Shown here piece by piece: positions 1-7,933 of a stretch of DNA of 64,000 nucleotides. The translations under genes and the position numbers were made by a program. The DNA comes from Cytophagales bacterium. Its GTDB lineage: Bacteria > Bacteroidota > Bacteroidia > Cytophagales > Bernardetiaceae. Positions within the stretch are counted from its first letter, which is position 1. Each line of letters begins with the position of its first letter. The notes below the pieces were generated by a model. It had not been told where the DNA came from and made no database searches. It was given only the letters and a program-made list of their open reading frames with translations. The stretch spans positions 18,963 to 82,962 of the forward strand of contig JAAFJX010000020.1 in NCBI GenBank assembly GCA_013299045.1, written 5' to 3'.

Positions 1-276
1 GGCAGTATCAAACTCTACTCTGTGGTGGGCTATATTTGTGAAACAGACACTTTTGGCGCAGACCGAAAGCTGAACGAAGTCCGTGAGGGCGATATTTTGG
101 CCATCAAGAATGCAGGGGCTTACGGTTTTAGTATGAGTTCGCAGTACAATTCTCGTCCTCGTCCTGCTGAAGTGCTGATTTATCAAGGAAAGGCGCATTT
201 GATTCGCCGCCGCGAAACATTGTTTGATATTTTGCGGACGCAAATCAATATCTTTGAGGAAGTGATAGACTTCTAA
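1..276 (+). CDS. lysA: Diaminopimelate decarboxylase, C-terminal end (partial)
   Basis: This is the last 91 codons of a gene that begins before the window. The frame is open from base 1. LysA removes the carboxyl group of meso-diaminopimelate to make L-lysine, using pyridoxal phosphate in the cytoplasm. The fragment has the family's C-terminal features: VVGYICETDTF, whose Cys-Glu pair helps bind substrate across the dimer interface, then a barrel segment and NAGAYGFSMSSQYNSRPRP, which carries the conserved tyrosine near the cofactor. The next gene is dapD of the same pathway, 28 nt downstream, so the two are probably co-transcribed. The N-terminal barrel cannot be judged here. Confidence 0.93.
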   Translation, partial: GSIKLYSVVGYICETDTFGADRKLNEVREGDILAIKNAGAYGFSMSSQYNSRPRPAEVLIYQGKAHLIRRRETLFDILRTQINIFEEVIDF

Positions 277-304
277 AGAATAAAATTAACTGTTCAAATA
301 AATA

Positions 305-1141
305 ATGATTCAGAAAATGAGCAATACAATAGCATTTCGTTCTCTTATAGAAGAGGCTTGGAGCGACAGAAACCTCTTACAGAGAAACGAGGTGCAGCAC
401 GCCATTGCGCAAGTTATAGAAGCTCTGGACAAAGGGACTCTGCGCGTAGCAGAACCTAAAAGTGAGGGCTGGGTGGTTAATGAGTGGGTCAAGAAGGCCG
501 TCATTCTGTATTTTCCTATCAGCGCTATGCAAACCATACATTGCCCACCCTTTGAGTTTCATGACAAGATTCCGCTCAAAAAAGACTACGCCAGTTTGGG
601 AGTGCGGGTTGTGCCTCATGCTGTAGCGCGTTATGGCGCTTTTATCAATTCTGGAGTGATTATGATGCCTTCCTACGTCAATATTGGCGCTTATATCGAT
701 AGCGGAACAATGGTAGATACTTGGGCGACTGTTGGCAGTTGTGCGCAGATAGGCAAAAACGTTCATTTGAGCGGCGGCGTAGGCATTGGTGGTGTTCTTG
801 AACCCGTGCAGGCAGCGCCTGTCATAGTGGAAGACGGTGCTTTTGTTGGTTCGCGCTGCATACTCGTTGAGGGAGTACGTGTGGGCAAAGAGGCTGTTTT
901 GGGTGCAAATGTGAGCATTACGGGCAGTTCTAAAATTATTGATGTGCGGGGGGCTGAACCTGTTGTTTACCAAGGTTATGTGCCCGAACGTGCAGTGGTT
1001 ATTGCGGGTTCTTATCCCAAAAAATTTCCCGCCGGAGAGTTTCATGTAAACTGCGCGCTCATAATTGGTAGCCGCAAGCCATCTACAGACTTAAAAGTAT
1101 CTTTGAACGAGGCATTGCGCGAAAATAATGTGGCTGTTTAA
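305..1141 (+). CDS. dapD: 2,3,4,5-tetrahydropyridine-2,6-dicarboxylate N-succinyltransferase
   Basis: DapD transfers a succinyl group from succinyl-CoA to tetrahydrodipicolinate in the succinylase branch of lysine and diaminopimelate synthesis. The 278-residue length fits the family. Residues about 1-95 form the helical N-terminal domain, and residues about 100-230 are a left-handed parallel beta-helix of hexapeptide repeats, visible as runs such as GAFINSGVIMMPSYVNIGAY and VGSCAQIGKNVHLSGGVGIG. The substrate loop GGVLEPVQAAPVIVEDGAFV is present. A second in-frame ATG at 317 (MSNTIAF) matches the usual N-terminus better and may be the true start. It follows lysA closely, which supports a lysine operon. 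Confidence 0.95.
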   Translation: MIQKMSNTIAFRSLIEEAWSDRNLLQRNEVQHAIAQVIEALDKGTLRVAEPKSEGWVVNEWVKKAVILYFPISAMQTIHCPPFEFHDKIPLKKDYASLGVRVVPHAVARYGAFINSGVIMMPSYVNIGAYIDSGTMVDTWATVGSCAQIGKNVHLSGGVGIGGVLEPVQAAPVIVEDGAFVGSRCILVEGVRVGKEAVLGANVSITGSSKIIDVRGAEPVVYQGYVPERAVVIAGSYPKKFPAGEFHVNCALIIGSRKPSTDLKVSLNEALRENNVAV

Positions 1142-1187
1142 ATTCCTTTTATTCTCGCCATAGCGCATAGACGGACGGAAAATTGCA

Positions 1188-1195
1188 TAACTTTG
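1188..1195 (+). promoter_or_regulatory. Candidate -7 box for the secreted protein at 1206
   Basis: TAACTTTG fits the Bacteroidota TAnnTTTG box. No clear TTG lies 19-21 nt upstream. Transcription would begin a few bases before the ATG at 1206, giving an almost leaderless message unless the second ATG at 1233 is used. Confidence 0.35.
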
Positions 1196-1205
1196 CAATC
1201 AACCA

Positions 1206-1865
1206 ATGAATGCTAAATTAACGGTCTTGTTTATGTACGTCAAAATATTTATTTCTCTGTTTTTGAGCTTGTTTTTTGTATGGAACTCAAACGCTCAGAT
1301 AAGCCAAAAAGGCAATATAACGTCTGTTCTTTTTGTAAAACCACCGCAAGATGGAGCTGCTTTTGCAGAAATAGCGGGCACTTATAACAAAAGTCCGCAA
1401 GGAGCCGCCGCTCTTTTTGTAATGGCTATGCTCTCTTTTTCGCAAAAACCCATCAACGGCTTGCAGTCTTTTGCGCAATGTGTGTGGCCAGATATGCTCG
1501 TTGTGGGCGAGTTGGGTTATAACAATAAGCAGCTCAAAGAAGCTGATATTCAAAAATTGCGCACACAGATTGGCGCTATGACCTATCTGCCCAAGTCTTA
1601 CATCAAAGGAGCAACGGCTGACAATTTGTATCTCTTGCCCAAGCAAAATTATGTTGTAGAGGTGCAAACAACAGTAATGAGCGGCGACCCTGCTTCGGGG
1701 TTGATGAAGGTCTTTGTGCGTTGCTCGGGAGCTGCCGTTCCGCGCCCAATAACTCTCAAGAAAGATGCCAATGGACTTTGGTATGTGTACGAGTGGAGCG
1801 CCATGCTCACCGAAGTTACTGCTCCGCGCAACAGCAAAGAAATGAGCCGCGACAGCGATAATTAA
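1206..1865 (+). CDS. Secreted protein of unknown function
   Basis: The 219-residue protein starts with a signal peptide. The hydrophobic stretch ISLFLSLFFVW is followed by NSNAQ, a typical Bacteroidota cleavage site ending in Gln. A second Met at residue 10 (base 1233) would give a more usual signal peptide length. The mature part has a region of short helices (GAAALFVMAMLSF, LKEADIQKLRTQIG) and then a likely beta-rich C-terminus with one cysteine (VFVRCSGAAVP). It resembles small periplasmic proteins found across Bacteroidota and spirochaetes, but I cannot assign a role. It stands alone behind dapD, with a weak -7 box just upstream. Confidence 0.8.
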   Translation: MNAKLTVLFMYVKIFISLFLSLFFVWNSNAQISQKGNITSVLFVKPPQDGAAFAEIAGTYNKSPQGAAALFVMAMLSFSQKPINGLQSFAQCVWPDMLVVGELGYNNKQLKEADIQKLRTQIGAMTYLPKSYIKGATADNLYLLPKQNYVVEVQTTVMSGDPASGLMKVFVRCSGAAVPRPITLKKDANGLWYVYEWSAMLTEVTAPRNSKEMSRDSDN

Positions 1866-1881
1866 ACCCAGACAGACATCT

Positions 1882-2343
1882 ATGCAGCAAGACGAAGAAC
1901 TTTCTTTTTTGCCTTTTTTTTATAGCAAAGCTATTTTTTGGTTAAAGCAAGACGATAAGGCGCTTCAGAAGGAGTGGATAAGCACCGAGGCCACGCAGGC
2001 ACAAGAGGTACTCGAAATAGCACCTAGCCACGAAACCGCTTTTGCAGTAGTGCTTTATGCCCAAAGCATAGACAAGACCGCATTAGAAAGTGTGCAATAT
2101 TGGCCATTACAGCCTTTGTTCTTTGCGCCGAATATGCTCACTTGGCCTCAAGCGCTAAAGGCTTACCCTCACAAGCGCTATATTTTGGTGGGCTTAGGCT
2201 TGGAGTTTATCAGCAATATAGCCGAGTTGGTTAATGGTTATTTTCATAGCATTGATGAGCAGGAGGTGCTGAGTTTGAGCTGGCCTTATAATGAAGCCGA
2301 ATGGCAGAATGCCATGGCTAATACAAAAGCCTTTTGGAGATAA
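1882..2343 (+). CDS. Hypothetical cytoplasmic protein
   Basis: This 153-residue protein has no signal peptide and no membrane segment. It is rich in aromatic residues (YWPLQPLFFAPNMLTWP) and has one buried-looking strand and helix (RYILVGLGLEFISNIAELV). The start lies 16 nt after the preceding stop, which suggests co-transcription with the secreted protein upstream. I recognise no domain. Codon use matches its neighbours, so there is no sign of recent transfer. Confidence 0.7.
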   Translation: MQQDEELSFLPFFYSKAIFWLKQDDKALQKEWISTEATQAQEVLEIAPSHETAFAVVLYAQSIDKTALESVQYWPLQPLFFAPNMLTWPQALKAYPHKRYILVGLGLEFISNIAELVNGYFHSIDEQEVLSLSWPYNEAEWQNAMANTKAFWR

Positions 2344-2491
2344 AAAAGCGAAAGGTTTTAACGTTTTAAAAGTGGAGTGGTGAAATCCTATTATCAAACT
2401 TTTTTTGTTACAAAAACACTCTTTTTGCAAAGATTTGGGTTTATTTGTGCATTCATTGGCGCATTGTGCCAGTTTCCAAACGTCTGGTTTT

Positions 2492-3409
2492 ATGAAAACA
2501 ACGCTTCTACGAGCAGTCAAATGCCTAACGGTACTGTTCTTTATTGGTATATTGAAGCCTGCAAAGGCGCAGCAGTTTCTGCCTTTGGAGTTTTTTAAGG
2601 AAAGTTTTGAAAAAATGGCCGAGAAGGCTGGCTCCGAAAAAAAACCTTTTCTGGTCTTTTTCTCGGCTGATGGTTCTCAAAAATCTGCACAAATGGACAG
2701 TATTTTTCAAAACAAATGGGTGCAAACTTACGTGAGCAAGCGCTATTTGGCGCAGCGTATGCAAGCATTTTCTTTGTATGCCGAACCTGTGGCGCGTCGT
2801 TACGGGATTACGCAATTTCCTTGCGTGGCGCTTTTTGCACCCAACGCCTCTCTGACGCACAAAGTAGAAAACGTAAGCAACCCCAAAGAGTTTATAGCCA
2901 CACTAACAGCCTATGAAAATGCAACGGGTAGCGCGCTAAGCCAAACAACTAACCCAGATGCTGCTGTTAATTCCTCCGACCCCTTGCTTTCGCTCAAGCT
3001 GCAAGAGGAAGCCAAAATTGAGGCTGTTTATAAAATTTCCATAGAAAAACATGAGCTACAAGCACGAACTTTGGCCGTGCAAGTGGGCGTATTTGCAGAC
3101 TACGAGAACCTTATGAAAAACGTGATGATACTCCGCGAAAATTGGCACGACAACATTCTCATTACACAATATGAACTTAGCGACAAAAAGATATTTCGCT
3201 TGTTATTAGGCCCACTTTACAGCATGGAGCATGCGCAGTCTTACAAAAATTCGCTCAAAGAAAAAAAAGGAATTAATGCCATCATTGTTAATATGGAAAC
3301 CTTTGCGCCCATCAGTGAAGCACAAGCCAGCGACTATACCCTAGAAAGCCAGATTGAGCTAGAGAAAGCTGAAAAAGAAGAAAAAAGGAAGAAAAACCGC
3401 AGAAGATAA
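2492..3409 (+). CDS. Secreted thioredoxin-fold protein with SPOR domain, lacking CxxC
   Basis: The ATG at 2492 gives a normal signal peptide (MKTTLLRAVKCLTVLFF, ending PAKAQ); upstream in-frame Met codons would bury it. The mature protein begins with a thioredoxin-like domain (about residues 30-140) that keeps the cis-proline loop (RYGITQFPCVALF). Where CxxC should be, FFSADGSQKSAQ has no cysteine. Residues about 205-275 look like a SPOR domain, which binds denuded glycan strands at division sites: AVQVGVFADYENL, then FRLLLGPLYSMEHAQSY. The tail is strongly charged. I infer a periplasmic, peptidoglycan-associated, non-redox thioredoxin relative. A short unknown gene follows after 15 nt. Confidence 0.75.
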   Translation: MKTTLLRAVKCLTVLFFIGILKPAKAQQFLPLEFFKESFEKMAEKAGSEKKPFLVFFSADGSQKSAQMDSIFQNKWVQTYVSKRYLAQRMQAFSLYAEPVARRYGITQFPCVALFAPNASLTHKVENVSNPKEFIATLTAYENATGSALSQTTNPDAAVNSSDPLLSLKLQEEAKIEAVYKISIEKHELQARTLAVQVGVFADYENLMKNVMILRENWHDNILITQYELSDKKIFRLLLGPLYSMEHAQSYKNSLKEKKGINAIIVNMETFAPISEAQASDYTLESQIELEKAEKEEKRKKNRRR

Positions 3410-3424
3410 TTATACAAAAGCCTT

Positions 3425-3832
3425 ATGTTCAAATTTGTAGAGCCAAAAGCAGTGCAGCAATTCATTCAAAAAAGTACAGGTATGAACTTACCCATTGTTT
3501 ATGGCCAAAAACTTGCGGATTTGCCGCCCATACATTCAGAGCCTTTTTTGTGGGTAGTGCTTGAGCAAGCACAAGACGAGCATAATTTTGCTTACAGCAT
3601 GGAGGCTAAACACCTTCGGAATGCTGAATCAAAGCTACTTCATTTAGAAATATTTTGCAGTACTCACCCCGAAAGCCGCCAAATCAACGCATGGAAGTTG
3701 ATAATAGAAGGCTTTGATAATCAATACAAAAGAGAAGCCTTGCGCTTGTTTGACTACACACAAACAGGTTTTTATCCATCTCATTTGTTTGAGTTGGATA
3801 TTCGTTATAATGGGCAGCCTTGCTTTATTTAG
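3425..3832 (+). CDS. Hypothetical protein
   Basis: The 135-residue product has no signal peptide or membrane segment. It seems to be a small alpha/beta protein with strands such as FLWVVLEQAQ and LHLEIFC and an acidic, aromatic C-terminus. It is tightly spaced after the thioredoxin/SPOR gene and converges on the DUF3127 gene, with only a few bases between the two stops. I do not recognise the family. A connection to the injection-system gene nearby is conceivable but has no sequence support. Confidence 0.65.
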   Translation: MFKFVEPKAVQQFIQKSTGMNLPIVYGQKLADLPPIHSEPFLWVVLEQAQDEHNFAYSMEAKHLRNAESKLLHLEIFCSTHPESRQINAWKLIIEGFDNQYKREALRLFDYTQTGFYPSHLFELDIRYNGQPCFI

Positions 3833-3840
3833 GCTTCACT

Positions 3841-4206
3841 CTAAAAGAAAGGAAGGTCGTCTGTGGGAAGTGGTGCAGAATCAAAATGGTCTGGGGTGCT
3901 GGCTTGCCCGGCCGAAGCAGTACTCTCTGCCGTTATACGCCAAGCCTCAAGGTTTGTGAAATAAACCATTTCGCCCGTTTTGCTTTGATAAGGGCGGCCT
4001 CGTAAGTTGAAAGACACTTTGAGCGTGTCGTTTTCATTGAAAGTATCCAGCATTTCACAGCGGTCTTGAGTTAGCTGAAATTTAATGTGTTGGCTGTATT
4101 GACCATCAGCAATTTCAAGAACGAACTCACGTTTTCTGAACTTTTCAGATACCTGCTGGGCTGCAAATTTAACGGCTAGCTTGCCTACAACTTCAAAAGA
4201 TGACAT
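3841..4206 (-). CDS. DUF3127 family OB-fold protein with SSB-like tail
   Basis: The 121-residue protein matches the DUF3127 family common in Bacteroidota. The conserved core is seen in FRKREFVLEIADGQYSQHIKF, then LTQDRCEMLDTF, the strand LKVSFNLRGRPYQSKTGE and the terminal FTNLEAWRI. The family is predicted to form an OB fold like that of single-stranded DNA-binding proteins. After a flexible linker it ends in PLPTDDLPFF, close to the acidic tip DDDIPF by which SSB recruits repair and replication partners. I infer a nucleic-acid-binding accessory protein. It has its own well-formed promoter directly upstream. Confidence 0.85.
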   Translation of the reverse strand: MSSFEVVGKLAVKFAAQQVSEKFRKREFVLEIADGQYSQHIKFQLTQDRCEMLDTFNENDTLKVSFNLRGRPYQSKTGEMVYFTNLEAWRITAESTASAGQASTPDHFDSAPLPTDDLPFF

Positions 4207-4243
4207 AACAACGAATCTTTACAATTTTCTTGGATATTGAGCG

Positions 4244-4273
4244 CAAACATAAAGGCTATTTGCAGTAAATCAA
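4244..4273 (-). promoter_or_regulatory. Promoter of the DUF3127 gene
   Basis: On the minus strand, TTG (4271-4273) and TATGTTTG (4244-4251) are separated by 19 nt. This is a textbook Bacteroidota -33/-7 pair. The coding start is at 4206, leaving a leader of about 30 nt. Confidence 0.75.
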
Positions 4274-4338
4274 AATTTTAGATGTTTTTATTCAAAGCAA
4301 ACGCATTGTAGAACGTTTTGTTTGTTTAGAAAGTTAAA

Positions 4339-4615
4339 TAGTTGTCCCTTAAAAAGTCGGCATATTATCTGCTTTGGGAACACCTTAACGGCCTTTGATA
4401 GACTTCTCCTCTCTACTTTTTGCCTTGATGCAGCACTGAAGCGCGAGCTGTAGGGCATAGCAAAATAATCAAACCTCGCAAAAGGCCAATTTAGATGAAA
4501 AAAATAGCTTCTTCATTAACCTCTCTAAGAGATGTCAGTTTTAGGAAGCCAATAATTGTATTTTTTGAGATTGGTCTTTTGTTTTTGGAGTACGGGCAAC
4601 TACGGCCATCATAGG
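4339..4615 (-). mobile_element. Truncated, inverted copy of the dispersed non-coding element
   Basis: Read on the minus strand, this stretch matches the right part of the copy at 35000-36021. It begins (at 4339) with the tip TAGTTGTCCCTTAAAA, runs through the shared GGCCTTTGATAGACTTCTCC and AAAGGCCAATTTAGATGAAA segments, and then diverges through the AACCTCTCTAAGAGATG arm to the ACTACGGCCATCATA remnant of the 11-bp repeat. The rest of the core is missing. It ends about 40 bp from the stop codon of the baseplate gene, so its insertion, or deletion of its other end, may have shaped the 3' end of that operon. This also accounts for the gene-free stretch 4207-4654. Confidence 0.75.
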
Positions 4616-4654
4616 GCGTGCTGTGGTTAAAGCGAATAGGATAAAAAAAAACAG

Positions 4655-7519
4655 CTAGGCAGATTGCTCGCGCCACAAGCCAAGTAAGAATTTGGTCATA
4701 TTAAAGGTTAGCCTCTGATAGTCTTGGCCTGGTTCTTTGGTGGCTAAACTTCTAATCCATGCAAAAAACATATCTTCAAAGGCTTTTGCGTCTTTCCAAG
4801 ACAAATAGTAAGCAAAGGGTTCAATATGAGCTGGGGAGTTGATACGTATTATTTCCTGTACCAATAACCTAAATTCTGGGTTGCTGAAACGGGCTGTCCA
4901 GTTTGGAAAGAAAAGGCTAATGCGGAATCCATAAAAGCTATCGGGTATCTGTATCTCTTCTTTTGTGCCTGTTTCGTCATCAGGGTATTCTAGATGAACA
5001 AAGTTTTCAAAATCAGGAAGTTGTAAGTTTAACAAAGCCTCTTTGATGGCATCTAGTCGCGTTTGAGCTTCTTCACGGCTTTTGTAGGAATGCTCTTCGC
5101 GCAGCGATAGCTTGGTGTCGGCTGTTTGGAAGCATAACCAAAAAATATCGTCTGTTTCGCGGCGGATAAAATAGTTGAGTTCTTGTTTGTATTCGGTCTT
5201 GATGTGGTTAATGTGTTGTTCACGCTCTGCAATATTACAAAATTCATCAAAAACAAAGTGGAGACCAATTTCGGGGAAGTGCATAGCAAAACCAAAAAGA
5301 GCTTCTTCTGCATTCGGTCTCAATAAATTATGCTCTACCAAGTGCATGGACTCAGACTGCGCGTTGAGCTTAGCAACCAACTCTTGCAGCGCCCAGAGTG
5401 CGCCAAAAGCGTCGCTTTGAGATGGAAACATACCCGCATCACACCATTTGCCTAGCCTGGAGTCTTTATAAACCAAATAATGGAGTCCTGTCCCCGAGCC
5501 GTCTGTGCCCACACGAAAATTAGTTGTGTCTAGAGCCAGTTTTAGAAAATTGTCTTCAATACAGCTGCTCACAAAAGGAATCGTTTTGCGAAGCAAGAAC
5601 TCTTTATAGCTCTCATCAAATTCAGCAAAATTAGCCTGTGGGTCAACAAAAAAGAAGTGGCGTTCTATAAACTCATCGTCCACGGTGTGGTTTTCAATAA
5701 TGGCATTATCTGCCCAAACACTGCTGCTACCAGCTTCTACCAGCTCTATATCCAAGTCCTTGAAAACATGAAACATAGACTGAAACAGTGCATCATCATC
5801 AGAATCAGCCAAGTCCAACAACAATATGAGCCGAGACTCTATACCAGCTGCGTGTTTTAAGCTCTGATAGTCAAGCGCTTGTCCTCTTGCGCCAGAGGTC
5901 ATGGCTGCATTTTTCAAAAACTTCGATTTAGCATTCAACAAATGCTGCTCATAGGCTTCGGGGCTTTGGTATTCATTGAATTTGCTCAGGGAGTACTCTG
6001 AAAAATTTTCACCGTAAATGGCCAGCATATAGTCCAAAAACCTGGACCGTCTTTCACCTCCTTCTTGCAGTTTGCTATTGAGAGCTTCTAGCGCCTCAGC
6101 ATAATTATGGGAGTTGGGCGTGTTGTCATAGTCAAAAATAGCAAAATTTTCTTTGAACAGATTTAGCTCCTTAGCTTTAGGTACTAGCAGGCCTACATCT
6201 TGCGAAAAATAGGTTTTGGGCTGTGCGCTCAAAGACAATAAGTTGGGCAACTGAGCCAACTGCGCCAAATAATTAGCCATTATTTGCTCAAAAAATAATA
6301 AATATGTTTTGAGTTGTTTGATTTGCGCCAGCCTTTCCGAACTGGCCGAACTAGGAACGCCAAACTCACCTAAACCGTATATCTCGGGCAAGTGGTTCTG
6401 TATAGAATAATAGTTGGCATCTAGCCTCTGTCCATGCGTGGCTTCTGTCAAATTGTTGAGATTGGTTTCTGTAATGTACAAGCGCCTGTCTAGGTTTCTC
6501 ATATCCTGAAAGTACTTGACCGTACTATTTTTATCAGGCTTGTAGCGAATACCATTCCTAAAGAAGAGAATTTTTTCTATCAGTTCATCAATGCCTGCAA
6601 GTTCTACACGAGGTATCTCGTTTTCTTTCAACGTTACGAGGCCCTCGGTTTGCTTTTGTCCGCCTACCCACAGGCAAAAATCAGAGAGGCTGATAATGCT
6701 CTCTACGTTCATCATAATTTTGGATATGTCCGAAACCGCAAATTCAGTAAGTTTAGGTCTAAAATCGGCTTCGTCTATAAAGCCATGCTTGAGCAAAGGG
6801 CCTTCAAAAACTTCTGCAATATCCTGCTTGCGTGCCAGAATGGTTGGATAATCATAAAAGCGCAGCTCGGGGGTCAGGAAGTTCTCTAAAGCCAGCAGAA
6901 TATCTGCCAAAATGCGCTCTATGGTTCTGGATTCATTGATTTGGACTTGGCAGCCAATCGTGATGGGCACTTCTTCAATGATAGAGATGCTATCGATGTC
7001 TTCGCAAAGATTGCGGTATTTCAAAAATACGCTTTTGCTGTTTTCAATCATTTTGAGTTGGCCTTCTGCATCATCTTTGAGATAGGGAGCAGCCTGCAAA
7101 CGAATTTTATAAAGCCCCATTTGGCTCGCAGCGGTGCTCTGAACAGGCTCTAACCAAACGTTCATAACACCCTTCACTTCATCAAAGATAACCTTGCGGT
7201 AGTCATTAATGGTTTGAGGCTGCGACGAAAAAATATGTTCTGGTTCAAACAAGCCCAGCATTTTTTTGTTCAAACGCCCTGTTTTAGGGTCTCTCAGAAG
7301 GTTTTGTATGGGCGTTTCGGTCTTGAAGGCCAGTTCGGTAAGCGCAAAACAAAACTGCTCCAGCAGCGTGATTCCAGGGTCGTGTTCGTTGTAGTCTGTC
7401 CAATAGTCTCCTGCTAAATCTTGGGCTTTTTGAAGTGCTTTTTGACGCAAATACTTAAAGTCCAAGATAGAGTTTAAGTGCTGCCGCGTGAACGGAATGA
7501 ATAAGGATTCTTGCGCCAT
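4655..7519 (-). CDS. Contractile injection system baseplate J-like protein (large)
   Basis: This 954-residue cytoplasmic protein carries the signature of extracellular contractile injection systems near its start, DYWTDYNEHDPGITLLEQFC (about residues 38-57), followed by FALTELAFKTETPIQNLL. That motif is typical of the large baseplate proteins related to Afp11/Afp12 and phage gpJ. The rest is long and mostly helical-plus-strand with no recognisable enzyme site. In a full particle it would form the baseplate wedge that triggers sheath contraction. Only a 69-residue gene precedes it in the operon, 3 nt away. No sheath, spike or AAA+ ATPase of the system lies in the window. Calling it Afp12-like is inference; relation to baseplates is firmer. 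Confidence 0.8.
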   Translation of the reverse strand: MAQESLFIPFTRQHLNSILDFKYLRQKALQKAQDLAGDYWTDYNEHDPGITLLEQFCFALTELAFKTETPIQNLLRDPKTGRLNKKMLGLFEPEHIFSSQPQTINDYRKVIFDEVKGVMNVWLEPVQSTAASQMGLYKIRLQAAPYLKDDAEGQLKMIENSKSVFLKYRNLCEDIDSISIIEEVPITIGCQVQINESRTIERILADILLALENFLTPELRFYDYPTILARKQDIAEVFEGPLLKHGFIDEADFRPKLTEFAVSDISKIMMNVESIISLSDFCLWVGGQKQTEGLVTLKENEIPRVELAGIDELIEKILFFRNGIRYKPDKNSTVKYFQDMRNLDRRLYITETNLNNLTEATHGQRLDANYYSIQNHLPEIYGLGEFGVPSSASSERLAQIKQLKTYLLFFEQIMANYLAQLAQLPNLLSLSAQPKTYFSQDVGLLVPKAKELNLFKENFAIFDYDNTPNSHNYAEALEALNSKLQEGGERRSRFLDYMLAIYGENFSEYSLSKFNEYQSPEAYEQHLLNAKSKFLKNAAMTSGARGQALDYQSLKHAAGIESRLILLLDLADSDDDALFQSMFHVFKDLDIELVEAGSSSVWADNAIIENHTVDDEFIERHFFFVDPQANFAEFDESYKEFLLRKTIPFVSSCIEDNFLKLALDTTNFRVGTDGSGTGLHYLVYKDSRLGKWCDAGMFPSQSDAFGALWALQELVAKLNAQSESMHLVEHNLLRPNAEEALFGFAMHFPEIGLHFVFDEFCNIAEREQHINHIKTEYKQELNYFIRRETDDIFWLCFQTADTKLSLREEHSYKSREEAQTRLDAIKEALLNLQLPDFENFVHLEYPDDETGTKEEIQIPDSFYGFRISLFFPNWTARFSNPEFRLLVQEIIRINSPAHIEPFAYYLSWKDAKAFEDMFFAWIRSLATKEPGQDYQRLTFNMTKFLLGLWREQSA

Positions 7520-7522
7520 TTG

Positions 7523-7732
7523 CTAATTACTTTTTTTATTTTTTGTGGGTATAAGGTCGTTTTGGCTGAGCTTGGGCGAGCTTTCGGTATCACCTTTGAG
7601 CTGCATATTGGCCTGCACATTAATCTTACCTATCAGCTCATAAACTTGATTGAAAGGCAAATTGCCCAAGGCTTTGAGTATGGTGTTGGCCTCCTCTAAA
7701 CTCACTTCTAAAAAAATATTTGGTTTATTCAT
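7523..7732 (-). CDS. Small protein co-transcribed with the baseplate gene
   Basis: A 69-residue protein lies immediately upstream of the baseplate gene, its stop 3 nt before the next start, with its own promoter. The core EEANTILKALGNLPFNQVYELIGKI is a two-helix motif often seen in small phage-related or tail-related open frames of Bacteroidota. The C-terminal third is polar and likely disordered. It might be an assembly or regulatory partner of the baseplate protein. Its function is not known and no catalytic residue is visible. Confidence 0.7.
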   Translation of the reverse strand: MNKPNIFLEVSLEEANTILKALGNLPFNQVYELIGKINVQANMQLKGDTESSPKLSQNDLIPTKNKKSN

Positions 7733-7769
7733 AAATCATTGTGGCTAAAATGCAGGTTTAGGCTCTTTG

Positions 7770-7800
7770 CAAACATAAAACGAAGATTTGGAACTCCCAA
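7770..7800 (-). promoter_or_regulatory. Promoter of the baseplate operon
   Basis: On the minus strand TTG (7798-7800, within TTTTGGG) and TATGTTTG (7770-7777) are 20 nt apart. The first start codon is at 7732. This implies independent transcription of the two injection-system genes rather than read-through from elsewhere. Confidence 0.75.
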
Positions 7801-7933
7801 AACATTCTGCCAAAAATGCTTAACTTTCATATAAAAAGATATTCATTTGTGCTACAATTTACGAGAGAACATTTTTTTCTACGAAACCATTTCTTATCAT
7901 AAAACGCTTTGCTTTTTGACCAAAACTATCATT

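Noticed and set aside
377..1045. 222-codon frame opposite dapD
   Set aside because: It is the antisense shadow of a well-conserved gene; its composition is His/Asn-rich without any domain.
4491..4676. 61-codon minus-strand frame after the baseplate gene
   Set aside because: It covers the truncated element copy and overlaps the end of the baseplate gene; no recognisable domain or leader.
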